The position numbers were made by a program, and so were the translations under genes. This document shows positions 25,501 through 38,500 of a stretch of 64,000 nucleotides of DNA, piece by piece. The number at the start of each line of letters is the position of its first letter. The stretch's first letter is position 1. Under the pieces are notes generated by a model. The model searched no databases. It saw only the letters and a list, made by a program, of their open reading frames with translations, and was not told the DNA's origin. The stretch is from Dysidea avara (Eukaryota > Porifera > Demospongiae > Dictyoceratida > Dysideidae): the NCBI RefSeq assembly GCF_963678975.1, contig NC_089281.1, forward strand, positions 10,875,277 to 10,939,276, given 5' to 3'.

Positions 25501-28500
25501 TGGTAATGTATATATGCAGATTTATTACAAGCACTACCTTATTGTCTGCAAACACTTCTTCATCTGCAACACCCACTGCTCCAGTCATGTTACTACCTCC
25601 TTCTGGAATATCTTTAGCACAAATGAAGTCAACAAATCCTTCAACTTCAGCAGCTTCACTGATATCAATATCAATTATTTCAGCATGGGGACGTGAGCTA
25701 ACTACAATGGCAGCATGAAGCTCATCCTTGTAACTTGGCATGTCATCAACATAAATGGCTTCTCCTGTAGCTTGTTGTAAGGCTGACAAGTGCATCAATG
25801 GTCTTCCTACAACATCATCACTTGGTTGACTACCAGCAACATCCTATGAAATGACAAAGGGCAATATAATTATTCAAGTACAAGGCATAGCCTGGATTTT
25901 TAAGGGATAGGGGAATGGGGTTTCTAACAGCAACCAGCAGGCATGTGTGTGTGGGGGGGGGTTGAGTATTATAAATTGATTTAAAACTCAGCAGATTGCT
26001 ATATTTCATATACTAATGTGCTAACTACAATTAAGTGCATCAATAATGCGTCTAGTATACTCATTTAATGATACAAGTAAATACAGTAGGTCTATGACTA
26101 AAAAATTTAGGCTAGAAGTATAAGCTCATACTCAGTATACATAATGTAAATTTATAATGCTACTATATCTTATCTAGAAACATTCCTTCCTTGATGAAAA
26201 ACTCTAAAGTTCAACACTGTACATTATTCACAACAATAAACTTTCTTTTCATGTTAACAAATCTGTTAAAATACATGGATATGTATATGGATGCTCTATT
26301 AGAGTATACTTGACTGCTCTATTAGAGTATCTCAATCTTTTTAGCAACATGTCCCCTCTTCCACGGAAGTTGTGCTATACTACATGCTGTCACTCACTTT
26401 TGTGCTGCTATACAAATTAGTGCATTAGGTTCATGCTGAAAACTTAGAATTCTAAATTTCAAAAGTGGGTTTCTTAAAAGTGCCCTCCCTATGCCACTGC
26501 AAGTACCTGGAAACCTTGAGAAGCCTTGGTTGGTTCTTTACGAAAAGGTTTAGTAGCTGACAGTAGCTCATGAGGGATACTACTGATATCATTTTTCACT
26601 GTCAAATAAAATTTCAGGAAAAAAGAAGCAGTTAGGGCACATCGGAATTCTGGTCTCCCTCCTGGAGCATCTAAAGGAATTTTCATTTCTTCAACTAAAC
26701 TGGAACAAGCATCATCACATAAACAATCATTCCATTCTCTATGACAAAAAGTTAAGATAAAACATGTAACACTAAGTGTATGGTTGTGTTACCTCCCAAT
26801 CAGTTTGGATTGAGTCTTACTAGCAACTTTTGTAACTGGTGCCATTCCACCATAAACCAAACTCATTTCCTTCACTTTCCATTTTCTATCTTCTTCACTA
26901 ACTACTACTCTCATTCCAGCATTAACTATGGCAATGTCATCATCACGACGAAGTGACTGCTTGTAACCATACACAAACTCATGCTGTAACACATCACATG
27001 ATAATGTTATAGTGTGTTAAGTGATGTATACCTCTTGTGTCCAGGGTATTACTAGTGACACCAATACTTCCTCATGTTTAAGAACTGTCTTGCGATAAGA
27101 CACAAAAAAGCTTTCGTCTATCTTTCGTGAGTAATGTGGAGCTATACATGTGTACATACAAAGTATGAGAACAATTAAACATGTACAATAGCTAACCATT
27201 TTTGGATGTGATATTCAAAACAGCTCCAGCAGCTACTAGAATAGGATTTAAATCAGATATGGGACTGGCTGTGGCAATGTTACCCCCTATAACCTACATA
27301 CACAACTGATCATCAACCATCAACTTCATTACACTTCACTTACAGCAACATTTCTGATCTGTGGACCAGCAAACAACCTCAACATTTCCAGAATAGCTAC
27401 AAGTGTTCTTGTCTTGTGGTGAGGTAACCGATTACAAATTTCCTTCATCTTCACTTCAGTTTCACTAAGGGTACAAGCAGCTCCAATCAGTAAACCATCA
27501 TCAGTTTCCTCCAATACATTCATCTCTGGTATGTGAGCAGGTGAGACCAATACAGGAAAATGAGCACTCTTAAATTTCACCTCAACACCTATCCATGCAA
27601 AACAAAATTTCATTAGTATATTTGGCTTTTATAAATTTACCAATTTCTGAATTTCCTGCTACAATTCTAACTTTTTCTAAATATTGTGCTTTAATTGAAA
27701 GTAGTCGTTGTAAAGTGCTTGGACGAAACCACTGAACCCGATCTGTTTTGATGTGTAGAGGTGGAGGTGAGGTTGAGATCTACACAAACTAAACTGAAAT
27801 AGTTGTGAATTAAACTTACTAGTTACCATTAATTCTGGTGGAAATATTGGCTCTTGTGTTGGGTCCAGTGGTTGAAATTCAGTTGGGTCAAACAGTGCAT
27901 AAGGTCCCTTAAGTACAATAAGTTCTTATGCATATGATTCTATTGCATGTCGTGTACCTCTATAACTCCAGTGTTATCATCTTTGCTACAAGCACAATTT
28001 CCACCATCACCTTTACAACAGAATGTTCTAAACCCATCCAGTATAGGTCGATAGCCAGTACACCTGCACAAGTTACCTAAGGGGAAATGATATAGTGACC
28101 TCTTTTTAACTCACTAACAAACCCTCAAAAGCTCTTTCCATTTCTTTTTCAGTTGGCATAACATCATTCCTCAGTAAGGTATACATGGACATTACAATTC
28201 CTGGTGTACAAAATCCACACTGTGATCCATGAGCCTTTGCAATTCGTTCCTAATAAACAGTGTATCAGAAAATATGAGGATCTTATACAGTATAACAGTT
28301 ATACACACATGGTAGTGTGTTGTATGGCCAAGAAAGCCAGCACGTCACACCACGTGTGTATATTGACAGGAAGAAAGAAAATGCAATTTTCATGCCTGCA
28401 TAGCTCCATGGTCCCTTCTTCAAAGGAAATCAAAGCACACCATTTTTGCATTATAGCTGTCCCCCAGGTAGGGTAGGCCACACAGCAACATGATTAAATT

Positions 28501-30993
28501 CACCCCAGCCATTTGTGAGATATGAGCAGCCAAAATTTTGATTTCTTCCTCATTTTTCTTCTCTTCTTAAGGGGTCTAGGGAGCCCTAGATTTTATTTTG
28601 TACACTTTGCAAAAACTTGTTATAAAACACAAACACGTAATTCAAATACTGGTACAGATAAAGAGCATATAAAGGTGAATTCATGCACTAAGTTCACAAT
28701 GAATCTGATTAACATCCATGGTGCTATGAACGTATATTTATGTGAAAAAAGTTCAAACTTCTGTTATGGTTACAAGGTGAACCGCTTATGGAAAATTTTG
28801 AAATATGATGTGTACATAGGCTAGCCATTGTAGCAGTGCCTTTTGATGGTTAGAAAAAACAAAGAAGTAACAGCTACAGAGTTAAAAAGCAAAAACCAAG
28901 CAATTGTAAATTGTGGGGTCAAGATACTCTAATAAAACAGTCACCGTGGGGTGAAAAATATGCATAAAAATGTCAAAAAACTCACCAGCATTTGAACCAG
29001 AGACCTCCATACTGAACACTCAAACCTTTAACCACTGAGCTATCATGGCTGAAAATTCTAGCTAAAATTTACTCATAGATCTACCAATAAAAATTCTAGA
29101 AAACTCTATGTGAGTTCTATTAGAATTCCTCAAAATAAATGTGCGCTCTATTAGAGTACTAAAAAGTCAAGCAAAACAATATAATTATAAGCTCTGTTTT
29201 CAATAATCATAACATTTTTTCTCAGTGTGGTCTGTTTTGTATGGATTTCATTTCTTTTGTACTCTATGGGCTGCCTTTGGGGTTTATTTTTACCTACATT
29301 TCTTCTTAGTGCGGCCTTCAATAGCCTGAATAAAAAATGTTGTAAAATCAAAGGTGGTGGCCAAGAAATGGCTGTGAACAGTGTATCAGAGGATCATTAC
29401 ACAGTATAACAGTTATATACCTGTACAGGATGTATTTTAGTTCTGGTACTCCCAATTCCTTCCACTGTAGTAACAGCCATGTGATCAACTGAGCATAGTG
29501 GAGCCAAACATGCATTAACTGAGAAGTGACTATTAATAACAACAACATAACATCTGATTTATCTCTTGTGATGTTTACTTGACAGTTTTTGTTTTATGAT
29601 TGTAGTTAGAGACCATTACAGTACAGGCACCACATCCTCCTTCAGCACAACCAAGTTTTGTTCCTTTGAGTCCCACTGTGTCCAAAGGCACACGCAAACA
29701 TAATCTCACACAATTCACACTGTACAGGATACATAGGCATCATACTATGTAAACATACATTCTCCAGTTATACCTTTTCATATGGTCACTTTAACCCGGG
29801 TTAACGTGTTCATATGAGCTTTTTAACCCTGGCTGAACCTCGAAGTCATAAAATATCATATGCGAGTTCAACCCTATAAAGTAGTATGAAAGCAGTAGGG
29901 GTTGAACTCAGGTCTGCAAAGTAAAAGTGAGTTGCAGTTTTTGGTGAATACATAAAGTGCTTAGAAGACAATTACCACTCAATGAATACCATCATCTGAC
30001 GATTGTTTGTGAACAGAAAGTGGGTTGAACCTGGGTTAAAAGTGGGTTACTCAACCCTGGTTGAACTCACTTTTGAGTGTCCATGTGAAAATAGTGTTAG
30101 TTCATATCTAATACAGTAGAATTTTTTTCAAAAATAATATATTTTGTTGTGTGTGCCATGAGCTCATACAACTTTACAGTGGTAATATGCACCACTGTGT
30201 ATATTACCGAGAGTATATAATGTCCCACATTATATACTCTTGATATTACATAATGGGTTTATTGTTGGCACATAATCAACTGATGGTTGCTCTGTTGGTG
30301 GTATAAAGATTATCTACCATGTCATTTTCAATCATAAACCCAACCATTATGACCACCACTTCAAGTCAATGTTGTCCAATTAGGTTTTCTCACTATTCTG
30401 GCTTCCTATACACAATCTTGAAGTGTCAACAACTGGTCAATTTGTAAAAATTAACACATGCTTTTCAGTTACTATGTGATACATCATTTCTGATGCTGAA
30501 AAGAGGGGTAGGTAACAACCTGAAATTTCGTATGTCACTTCTAAATTGTTAATGTTGCCTGAAATTTTGTACACTTAAAAGATTAAAGTTGATGATCTCA
30601 TGGATGTAACAGGAGTTTACAAAAATTTATGGAAATCCAATGAAATTACTGAATTTTATGCATTTACTAATTTTGGAAGTACTAAATTTTATGGGGAAAG
30701 ATGAATTGGAAATGTTCTTGAAAGATAAAAATTAATATGGGCACTCATATTTCTATCTTAGAAATTTTGTAGGCAATTTTGGTTCATTACCTACCCCTCT
30801 GGCTGAAATTAACTAACCACTTACAATGATTTCTGAGAAAATACAACAAAGTCATTTCTGGGTTAGGACAGCTCAACGTAATCTGTGTCAATTCAATATA
30901 CACTTAAAATATATAATTGCTACCCTTATAATCTACCTTTTTGCCATTAACAAAGAAAGTGACATCACCAACTGCACCTCCAACGTCTTCCAT
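19547..30993 (-). CDS. Xanthine dehydrogenase-like molybdo-flavoenzyme, copy A (complete, 30 exons)
   Basis: Exons (complement, 5' to 3'): 30937-30993, 30825-30882, 29579-29675, 29421-29529, 28123-28249, 27958-28076, 27827-27907, 27641-27779, 27344-27588, 27197-27293, 27032-27141, 26793-26983, 26507-26738, 25538-25843, 25347-25466, 25176-25295, 25016-25114, 24900-24963, 24780-24849, 24643-24730, 24509-24595, 24267-24458, 24067-24212, 23937-24018, 21666-21965, 21357-21409, 20327-20507, 20074-20280, 19663-19830, 19547-19606. Total 4005 nt, 1334 residues, against 1333 in human XDH. Fe-S domains: [34 protein letters not shown] domain: [15 protein letters not shown] and RRDDDIA. Moco domain: GGGFGGKE (E798), AFRSFGRPQ (F910), GF-Y (F1005, Y1006), AVGEPP (E1263). 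K876 sits where XDH has the substrate Arg (human 881). FFVSYRKT keeps the NAD-site Tyr of dehydrogenases. Confidence 0.93.
21966..23936 (-). other. Intron 24 of XDH copy A (about 2 kb) with repeat relics
   Basis: No coding content recognised. 22014-22100 resembles the far end of the intron-4 SINE unit. 23040-23515 looks like a relic of the foldback-headed family: GGTCGCCTAC near the start, TCCCTACTGAAA at 23155, and a TACCGTACTGTA end near 23505. The ORF at 23470-23766 lies over and beyond this relic and has no recognisable domain. Confidence 0.45.
28297..29160 (-). mobile_element. tRNA-derived SINE in XDH-A intron 4
   Basis: On the minus strand the head reads GCCATGATAGCTCAGTGG (A-box-like, about 29031-29051) and CTGGTTCAAATGC (B-box, about 28988-28999), about the spacing of a tRNA. 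Next come the TACTCTAAT / TTATTAGAGTAT motif and a long tail shared with the copies at 42650-43450, 59335-60165 and, on the plus strand, 50590-51310. The ends are approximate. Confidence 0.75.
29210..29370. repeat. MITE relic, same family as the palindrome at 48235
   Basis: Contains AGTGCGGCCTTCAA and ATCAAAGGTGGTGGCCA, matching the arms of the palindrome at 48235-48496. The equivalent piece lies at the same intron-4 position in copies B (about 43500-43640) and C (about 60220-60375). Confidence 0.65.
29775..30091. repeat. MITE-like element with AACCCGGGTT ends (XDH-A intron 2)
   Basis: Left end TTTTCATATGGTCACT and right end AGTGTCCATGTGAAAA are inverted. Inside are repeated AACCCGGGTTAA / CAACCCTGGTTGAA tracts. 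No ORF. No equivalent is seen in copies B or C. Confidence 0.6.
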
Positions 30994-32992
30994 TACGCAT
31001 GCCCTGCAATACATAAAAGGCAGTATACTAGCACTTGACAGCTTTAAAATTCATGCGGAGTGATAGGAGTAAAATAAGATAGCAGAGTGATAGGAGTATT
31101 AAAATAAGATAATGTTTTTCTCTTCTGTTTTGCTCCTCTATATTTTACACTCTTACAGGCTCTGTATTTTTTGTTTAAATGCTCTCCACCGACTAACTGG
31201 TAAAAGGTCATATCAAAGGAGCTTGAGGCACTTGCAAAGATTGTCAAAACACAAGGTAGTTAATTGGCTTCATACAGCCTTACGCACTCAAGCTTCACTT
31301 CGACCATGTGTCCGCTGATGTTTCACCACTGGATATCTTTTGACGCTAGACGATCAGTGACTAAACCTCGTCCTTGAGCTCGCCTGATAATCTAGATGTC
31401 AACTTTACCGGACTGGAAATCATATTAAACACCGGAATGAGGTGATAATCAGGAGGAATGAGGTGATAATCAGGGTGTTGACAGTGACTGAGTGTTAAGA
31501 GATTTTCGATTAACACGTCCACTTGAGGTCTACTTAATCATGTTGACACATGTTTAGTCCGAAGGTAAGTCCGAGGCGTGGTTGGAGGGTAAGCACTCGT
31601 AGTTAGGTAGCTACAGTATAATGCTTACTCGAATCACTGCTGAATAATCTGCGATAGATAGCGCCACTCGGATGTTTCACCAATAACAATTCTTTCGACG
31701 GCAGACCGGATCAATAACGTTCGAGTAACCTTTCAACTGCGTTGGATTACGTATAACAATAAGATTTTCGTCTGACGTCAGCAAGTTTAAAACAACGTGA
31801 TTACATCATCATCATTGCCTCACGTGATTTCTCCATTGCTAAACCGGTAACCACTTCTAAAAACATAAATGTACCTAAATTAACTCACTTTGTGGACTAT
31901 GACACAAATATTAATTATATGCATACATTGGTACTGGGCTCAACATAGCACTGAGTTATAGTTTTAGTTGAATAGCTGTGACCCATTGATATTAGAGTTA
32001 GTCTCGCGGCGCCCGACCCTAAAAAGTGGGTCTGGTGAAACTGTGTACAAAAAGTTTGAGCTCTGGAATGTTTATTGGATGACTGTTACGTAAGTGCACT
32101 GTTTACGTCACAACACCCATTCAACCAGATCCGCTTACAGCATCACCAAACTAATAGCGCTACTCAGAATTGTATGACTGTTTTCTCAATGAGTTTAAGC
32201 GGCAGAGTTACCGGATGTAATTAACCGTAAGCCGCGAATCTTTTGAAATGTACGCATTACATAATCAATTTGAAATGGAGCGATCTGATTGGAGCTTCCA
32301 ACATTCCGGCAGCGCCAAACTTTTTGTACACAGTTTCACCAAACCCACTTTTAGGGTCGGGCGCCGTGAGACTATATTAGAGTATGCCTGTGTAGTTTGG
32401 TCACCCTAGCCTATACATTAATAAACTAGAAGTACAACAAGATTGTGTCTGATGATTCAGTGTTAAATAGCATGAACTGGACAACACTTAAAGTTAGAAG
32501 GGACAATCAGAGACTGACGTGACAGTGATGTACAAAATTGTGTTGAAATTGAAACAAGGAACTCTCTCATCAGGAATATAATTTACCTACCAAAGGTCAC
32601 TCAAATAGCTAGATTCAAGTAACCATTTACAAGAGTCATAATTGTTTAAATAATTGTTTTACCTTAAATTGTAGCTACCAGAAACTGTACAAAATTACAA
32701 AACTTTAAAGATCTAATTAAGAGTTAACATTATATGCAGTTTTATGCATGTTTAAACTCGCTTATGAATTCTGTACATTACATATGTTATAGCTAACTCA
32801 CTGTACAAATTCTTAACTTACTAACATTGGAAAGGTATTATAACTACCTTAATTTCAGAAAGCCATAAGAGCTAGGAAATTCCTAACACGTCCTTATGTA
32901 AGCATCCTTCTGTCATTTAACACCTGCATGAGCTCTCCAAATAATGAGACTATATCACCATACAGATTAAGGTGCTTGTTATTATGGGGTGC
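30994..32992 (-). other. 5' flank of XDH copy A; homologous to the flank of copy B
   Basis: 31040-31960 is clearly related to 44410-45010, 45590-45790 and 46280-46400 upstream of copy B (shared ATAATCTGCGATAGATAG, CACCAATAACAATTCTTT and CATCTGACGTCA-like blocks), so the duplicated unit included this flank. It probably carries the copy A promoter, but no specific site can be assigned. 32440-32650 and 46590-46860 are both relics of a LINE reverse-transcriptase C-terminal region (WTTLKVRRDNQRLT-like reading). Confidence 0.6.
31999..32374. mobile_element. MITE with 9-bp target duplication (Mutator-like)
   Basis: Terminal inverted repeats of about 58 bp begin TAGTCTCGCGGCGCCCGACC and end GGTCGGGCGCCGTGAGACTA. 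The flanking direct repeat TATTAGAGT is at 31990-31998 and 32375-32383. A 9-bp duplication with long inverted ends fits Mutator-like elements. No ORF. Absent from the equivalent flank of copy B. Confidence 0.88.
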
Positions 32993-34805
32993 ATGCCGTT
33001 TGTACCAAAATTGTACAAAAATGCCTTATTTATAAACTATAACCATACTTTATAAATCAATGCACTACTTTATAAATCATGAACATATACTTTATAAATC
33101 ATATGCATGATTTATAAACCATATACCTGATTTATAAACCATATACCTGATTTATAAATCATTGACATACTTTATAAACTATAACATTGATTTATATAAA
33201 TTATACATGTGATTTGTAAACTATAACACTTATTTGTAAAGTATAAACACTGATTTTTATATATCAATGTACTACTTTATAAGTCATGTGTATAGTTTAT
33301 AAGTCATGTGTATAGTTTATAAATCATGTGTATAGTTTATAAATCATACACATGATTTATAAATCAATAACATACTTTATGAACCATACATGCATAATTT
33401 ATAAATCATCATTATGATTTATAAATTGCACATGTCAGATTAATAAATCATAAGTATATTTTACAAACCATCATCACGAGTGACTTAGTTTGGTTATTGT
33501 TGTATTTTATAAATCATTGTCGTGCTTTATAAATTTAACACATACTTTACAAATCACATGTACAATTTACTTTTGTAAACTAATACTATGATATATAAAT
33601 CAATAGTGTAATTTAGTAGCCATATGTTGTTGTTTAGTATCGATAGTTAGAATTCATATCAATATTGCTTAGATGTGCATCAAATGGAAAGCATTTGTGG
33701 CATGTGATCCAGCACAGGATTCAACACACTTAGTACAAGCTTTGGCAGCTGTTGTGAGCACTTGCACTAATGAGAGCAACCCGGCAAAGTGGAGTATATC
33801 ACCATTACTGCCGGATGCCCCTGCCAGTGGTCCCACCAACTATGCCACTGTTGTCACTGATTGGCTTGAGCCCAAATCCTACACCATGTAAGAGTAGCCA
33901 GCAAGAGTGGCATAATTAGTGGAATTACTGGCAGGTGAGTTACCCATGACGATGACAGGGGCATTGGTAATGGTGATACTCCACTTTGCTGGGTTGCTCT
34001 CATTAGTGCAAGTGTTCACAACAGCTGCCAAAGCTTGTACTAAGTTTGCTGAATCCTGTGCTGGATCACATGCCACAAATGCTTTCCATTTGATGCACAT
34101 CTAAGCAATATTGATATGAATTCTAACTATCGATACTAAACAACAACATATGGCTATTAAATTACACTATTGATTTATATATCATAGTATTAGTTTACAA
34201 AAGTAAATTGTACATGTGATTTGTAAGGTATGTGTTAAATTTATAAAGCACGACAATGATTTATAAAATACAACAATAACCAAACTAAGTCACTCGTGAT
34301 GATGGTTTGTAAAATATACTTATGATTTATTAATCTGACATGTGCAATTTATAAATCATAATGATGATTTATAAATTATGCATGTATGATTCATAAAGTA
34401 TGTTGATTGATTTATAAATCATGTGTATGATTTATAAACTATACACATGATTTATAAACTATACACATGATTTATAAACTATACACATGACTTATAAAGT
34501 AGTACATTGATATATAAATTAATATTATAATTTATAAATCAGTGTTTATACTTTACAAATAAGTGTTATAGTTTACAAATCACATGTATAATTTATATAA
34601 ATCAATGTTATAGTTTATAAAGTATGTCAATGATTTATAAATCAGGTATATGGTTTATAAATCAGGTATATGGTTTATAAATCATGCATATGATTTATAA
34701 AGTATATGTTCATGATTTATAAAGTAGTGCATTGATTTATAAAGTATGGTTATAGTTTATAAATAAGGCATTTTTGTACAATTTTGGTACAAATGGCACC
34801 CCATA
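32993..34805. mobile_element. 1.8-kb foldback element with TTTATAAATCAT repeats in both arms
   Basis: The ends are inverted: GGGGTGC...TTTGTACCAAAATTGTAC on the left and GTACAATTTTGGTACAAA...GCACCCC on the right. Each arm has about 600 bp of degenerate 20-22 bp repeats built on TTTATAAATCAT/TTTATAAACTAT. Inside that, each arm has a roughly 220-bp core with near-identical opposing ORFs (33673-33891 plus; 33879-34100 minus), both starting MCIKWKAFVACDPAQDS. The design recalls Drosophila FB-type foldback transposons. No transposase. It sits between XDH-A and pseudogene B. Confidence 0.88.
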
Positions 34806-35021
34806 TGTTATAATGTCGGTAATACCAGTGTAAAAATGATTAAAACATGGGAATAGAGATTGCTGAAACAAAATAAAGAAACAAGAGTCAAACAAGCCAT
34901 GCAGAATGTTAAACTCACAGAGATCTCTATTTGGACTCATGGTAGAGACTAAGGTAAAAACATACTTACTGAAATCAGGTCACGTACTGAGAATGCTTCT
35001 GTATTTATTTGAGTCCAAATA
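34806..35021. other. Short spacer, no gene seen
   Basis: Between the foldback element and the first XDH-B remnant. No recognisable feature; the minus-strand ORF 34737-34940 starts inside the foldback end and has no domain. Confidence 0.4.
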
Positions 35022-35519
35022 TAGATGTGAAGTAGTCGTAATATCGTCCAGTCTTTGTCTCTGGATTGATCTGGAATGCTAACCAAAATTTTTACTCACA
35101 GTAGATATGTAATTACCTTTGTTAAGTACAGCAATAAAATGACCACGTAAACATAGTGGCCAGCCTGAGAGGCTTGTAAGGTGGCTAATAATTAGGTCAT
35201 ATATACTGAGTTTGTGGCATAAAACGATACTAGGAAATAACATGTTGGCAAATGCTTTCTATAGAAGTTCATCCATTTTTTGACAGCTGGCTCATGCATC
35301 TCATGACTAAGTAGCCAACCATAATTATCTCAGTGCAAGAATAACTACCTGAAGTCTCAGTTTCTTGAAAACAAAAAAATGCTTCTGGGTATACTATATT
35401 TCAAAAAAATGTGCATTTTTTATAAATATAATATTGTTTAATTGGTAGGAATTATATTGATAGAGTTTTGATTTGGTAAGTATGTTGTCCATTCAATAGC
35501 ATTAGCCACAAAGTATTGC

Positions 35520-38500
35520 AAGTATTGAGGTATCTAATGAACTGCATAACTCACTTGCAGAAAATTTTTGTTTTGAAGAAAACTGTTTGGAGCATGTTTG
35601 GAAATTGGTGAATATCTGGACACAGTTATTTGAAGCCCAGGAGGAAGTGACAAGTTTGAGACTCCAATTGTCAGACCACAGTGGTAAGCTACTGGAGGTG
35701 GAAAGAGAATTAGAATTGGAGAGGGTAAAAGTAGCAAACTTAGAGAAAACAGCAGCTGTCATCTTCAGAACAACAAGGTCTCAGAGAGGAGGTCAAGAGA
35801 GGACAGGACAAAATTGTTCAACTTCGGCATGATAACTGCCAACAGCTGCTGGCTCGTGATAGTGAGATGTTTGAGAAAGAGAAAGAGATCCAACTTCTAG
35901 ACTACAGAGAACAGAGATAGAATTGGCTACATTAAAGCTGGAGAGATTGCATGCAGGGACACATACATCAGACTGTAAGTCAGTCTAGTTGTACTGAAAC
36001 TGTATATATAGAGCATGTGGTAAGTGTGAATCCTTTAGGTCCCTTTGGACAAGATACTAATGATCACAACCCTACCAGTGTGGAGTGCAGGCACTGTGGG
36101 ACAACCAGTAACAACAACACCATCATTCCAGTCAGGAATACATGGCACAGCTACAACAACCATCTATACACAGTCAACACTACCAAGAGTTCTACTATCA
36201 ATTCAACTTAGTAGAGAACGTCATCATGGAATGTCAAACCAGGTAGATGTACCTGGCAATTCAAGGGTGAGTTCTAATGTTCAGCCACAGCTTGGAGAGC
36301 AGGTAACAAGTGTGAGCACTATTTCATCTGGTCCCTTCCTTACCAGCAGGTCTGTCAGTTCTGCTGGAGTATATAGCAACAACTGGAACTGTGCACTGAC
36401 TGCTCCATCAGGTGACAACCAGTCACAATGTCACCATGGTAAGGCACCCCCAATTCATGAGTTTACTGGTGAGGACAGCCGAGTTACTTTTGATGATTGG
36501 TTGAGAGAGCAGCCACTTGGAATGGGTGGACACAAGATGAGCTGCTAATGCAGTTTGCTGGATACCTAAGGGGCGAGCATTGCAGGATAAGACAACTCAC
36601 CATTCTACTGTTAAAGCTTTAAGAGAGAGGTTAGATCCTGGGAATCAGACCTTGACTGCATTAGACTTTCGCCACGCCAACCAGAAATCATCTGAAACAG
36701 TATCTGACTTTCTTAGACAGTTGGAACATATTTATCAGACAGCATTTGGTAGAGAAAATTTATCACCTGAAACCACAGATATGTTGCTTTATCGACAGTT
36801 ACATGAGGGCCTGTCATATTCTCTAATGGAATCACCTTCAGTATCTGGTCACAAAACTACCAAGAGCTTTGTAATGCAGCTAAGAAGGAGGAGTGGAGGC
36901 TTGCTGAATTAAAGAAGAAGTAACAATATCTGAAAACAGACAAAATAATGTTTGAAACTAGGAGATCATTTCAAAATAATTCTAGTGGTTCTCAGAAATC
37001 TTCTGGAAGTAGTTGGAGCAAATCTAAATCTTAAAAACAGAAATCATTATGATGTTATGTTTGTGACAGCCCACACCATCTAGCACATGATTGTCATAAG
37101 AACAAGACAGAAAGTCAATTACAGAAAACTACACCAGAGGCTAAAGGAAACAAGATGATACGTACCAGATACTACACTCCCAAGCAGAAGCAGTCAAGCT
37201 GTGTAGAAGTAAAAGTAGGAGTTCCAGTAACTGGTCTAATAGACACCGGATCAGACATCACTATTATCAGAGGTGATTTATTTTATCACATAGTGGAAAC
37301 AGCAAAATTGGAGGATAGCAGCCTTAAACCTGCAGACCTGAAAGCTTGTACTTATGATCAAAAGCCAATCAATTTGGATGGACAAATGGATCTACACATA
37401 AAAAAGTAATTTGTACAACTGTGTATGTTAAACTGGTAGCCCCAGATCAATTGCTTTTGTCTGAATCGGTGTGTTGTCAACTGGGCATAGTGTCCTATCA
37501 CCCTAGTGTTCAGTCTGTGCAGAGATGTCATTACCCAGACCTACTAGTAACAGTGATTGTGAAGGTGATACCACACCTGTGATAAGCAAGAGAACTGTAC
37601 CAGTGGAACAGCCAAGGACTGAAGAATTGGCACAGCGAGTTGCTGGTGGGCTTACCTTACAGATGGAGAGAGTGAACCAGCCTGCTGTTACAGCAGTAGC
37701 CAGTAAGAAGAGTGCAACAGAGAAACCCAGTGAAGCTACCGGGGAAGTGGTCCCTCAGAGCAGGGGAATTGTCACAACAATTAAGAGTAAGTCTTATTAA
37801 GTCTGTTTGCTTACCTGCCAATAACTTAGTCACAGTTCCAGTGCAAGTTAGCCAGGTTAAGGGCACAGTTCTATTGGAGCTAACAAAGTCATTGGACCAA
37901 GCCCTACAAGTTGATGAGAAAGCTTATTAGAAGTAAAGAAGGATGCTACAGCTATAGTGAACAACAGTAGTTCAAGTTGTCAACTTAATAAAAGCATGGA
38001 GTTGGGTCATGTTAGTGAAGCAGAAGTAGTTCACTGTACACAACAAGAGCCTGTACTAACTCGATAGTGCTACCTATATATCTACAGCTAATGGATTATC
38101 AGTATAATGGTGAAGAGAGGCAACAGCTGCCAGATGAACTAAATGTGTTTTGTGTCTCAGCACCAGTGAGTAGTGAACGTATGAAGTGGAGACGGCAGCA
38201 GCTAAACAACCTGTTGAGGAGTACAAAAGAGCAGTTGTCAGAGGGACACTACTTACCTTTGGAAGAGCTTTTATCAGATTACCATGATGTTTTTAGTTTA
38301 GAAGAATACGAGAGGTGATATGAGATAGATACAGGAGATGAACTACCTAGGAAACAAGCTGCAAGGAGAATACCATATGCTGCTCACCAGGAGGTAGCAG
38401 AACAGCTAGAGAGGATGCAGGGGACTGGTGTGATTAGGCTATCCAGCAGCCCATGGTCAAGTCCAGTTGTACGTGTCAAGAAAAGGGGCGGAACGCTCCA

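Noticed and set aside
29670..29730. Upstream extension of XDH-A exon 3 ([15 protein letters not shown] reading)
   Set aside because: It is open but not conserved in copies B and C. The shared CACAG acceptor and the phase-compatible exon 2 at 30825-30882 ([13 protein letters not shown]) give the expected family sequence instead.
33000..33600. CRISPR-like or satellite interpretation of the TTTATAAATCAT repeats
   Set aside because: Units are degenerate, lack unique spacers of fixed length, and are mirrored in a foldback element with defined inverted ends in a eukaryotic genome.
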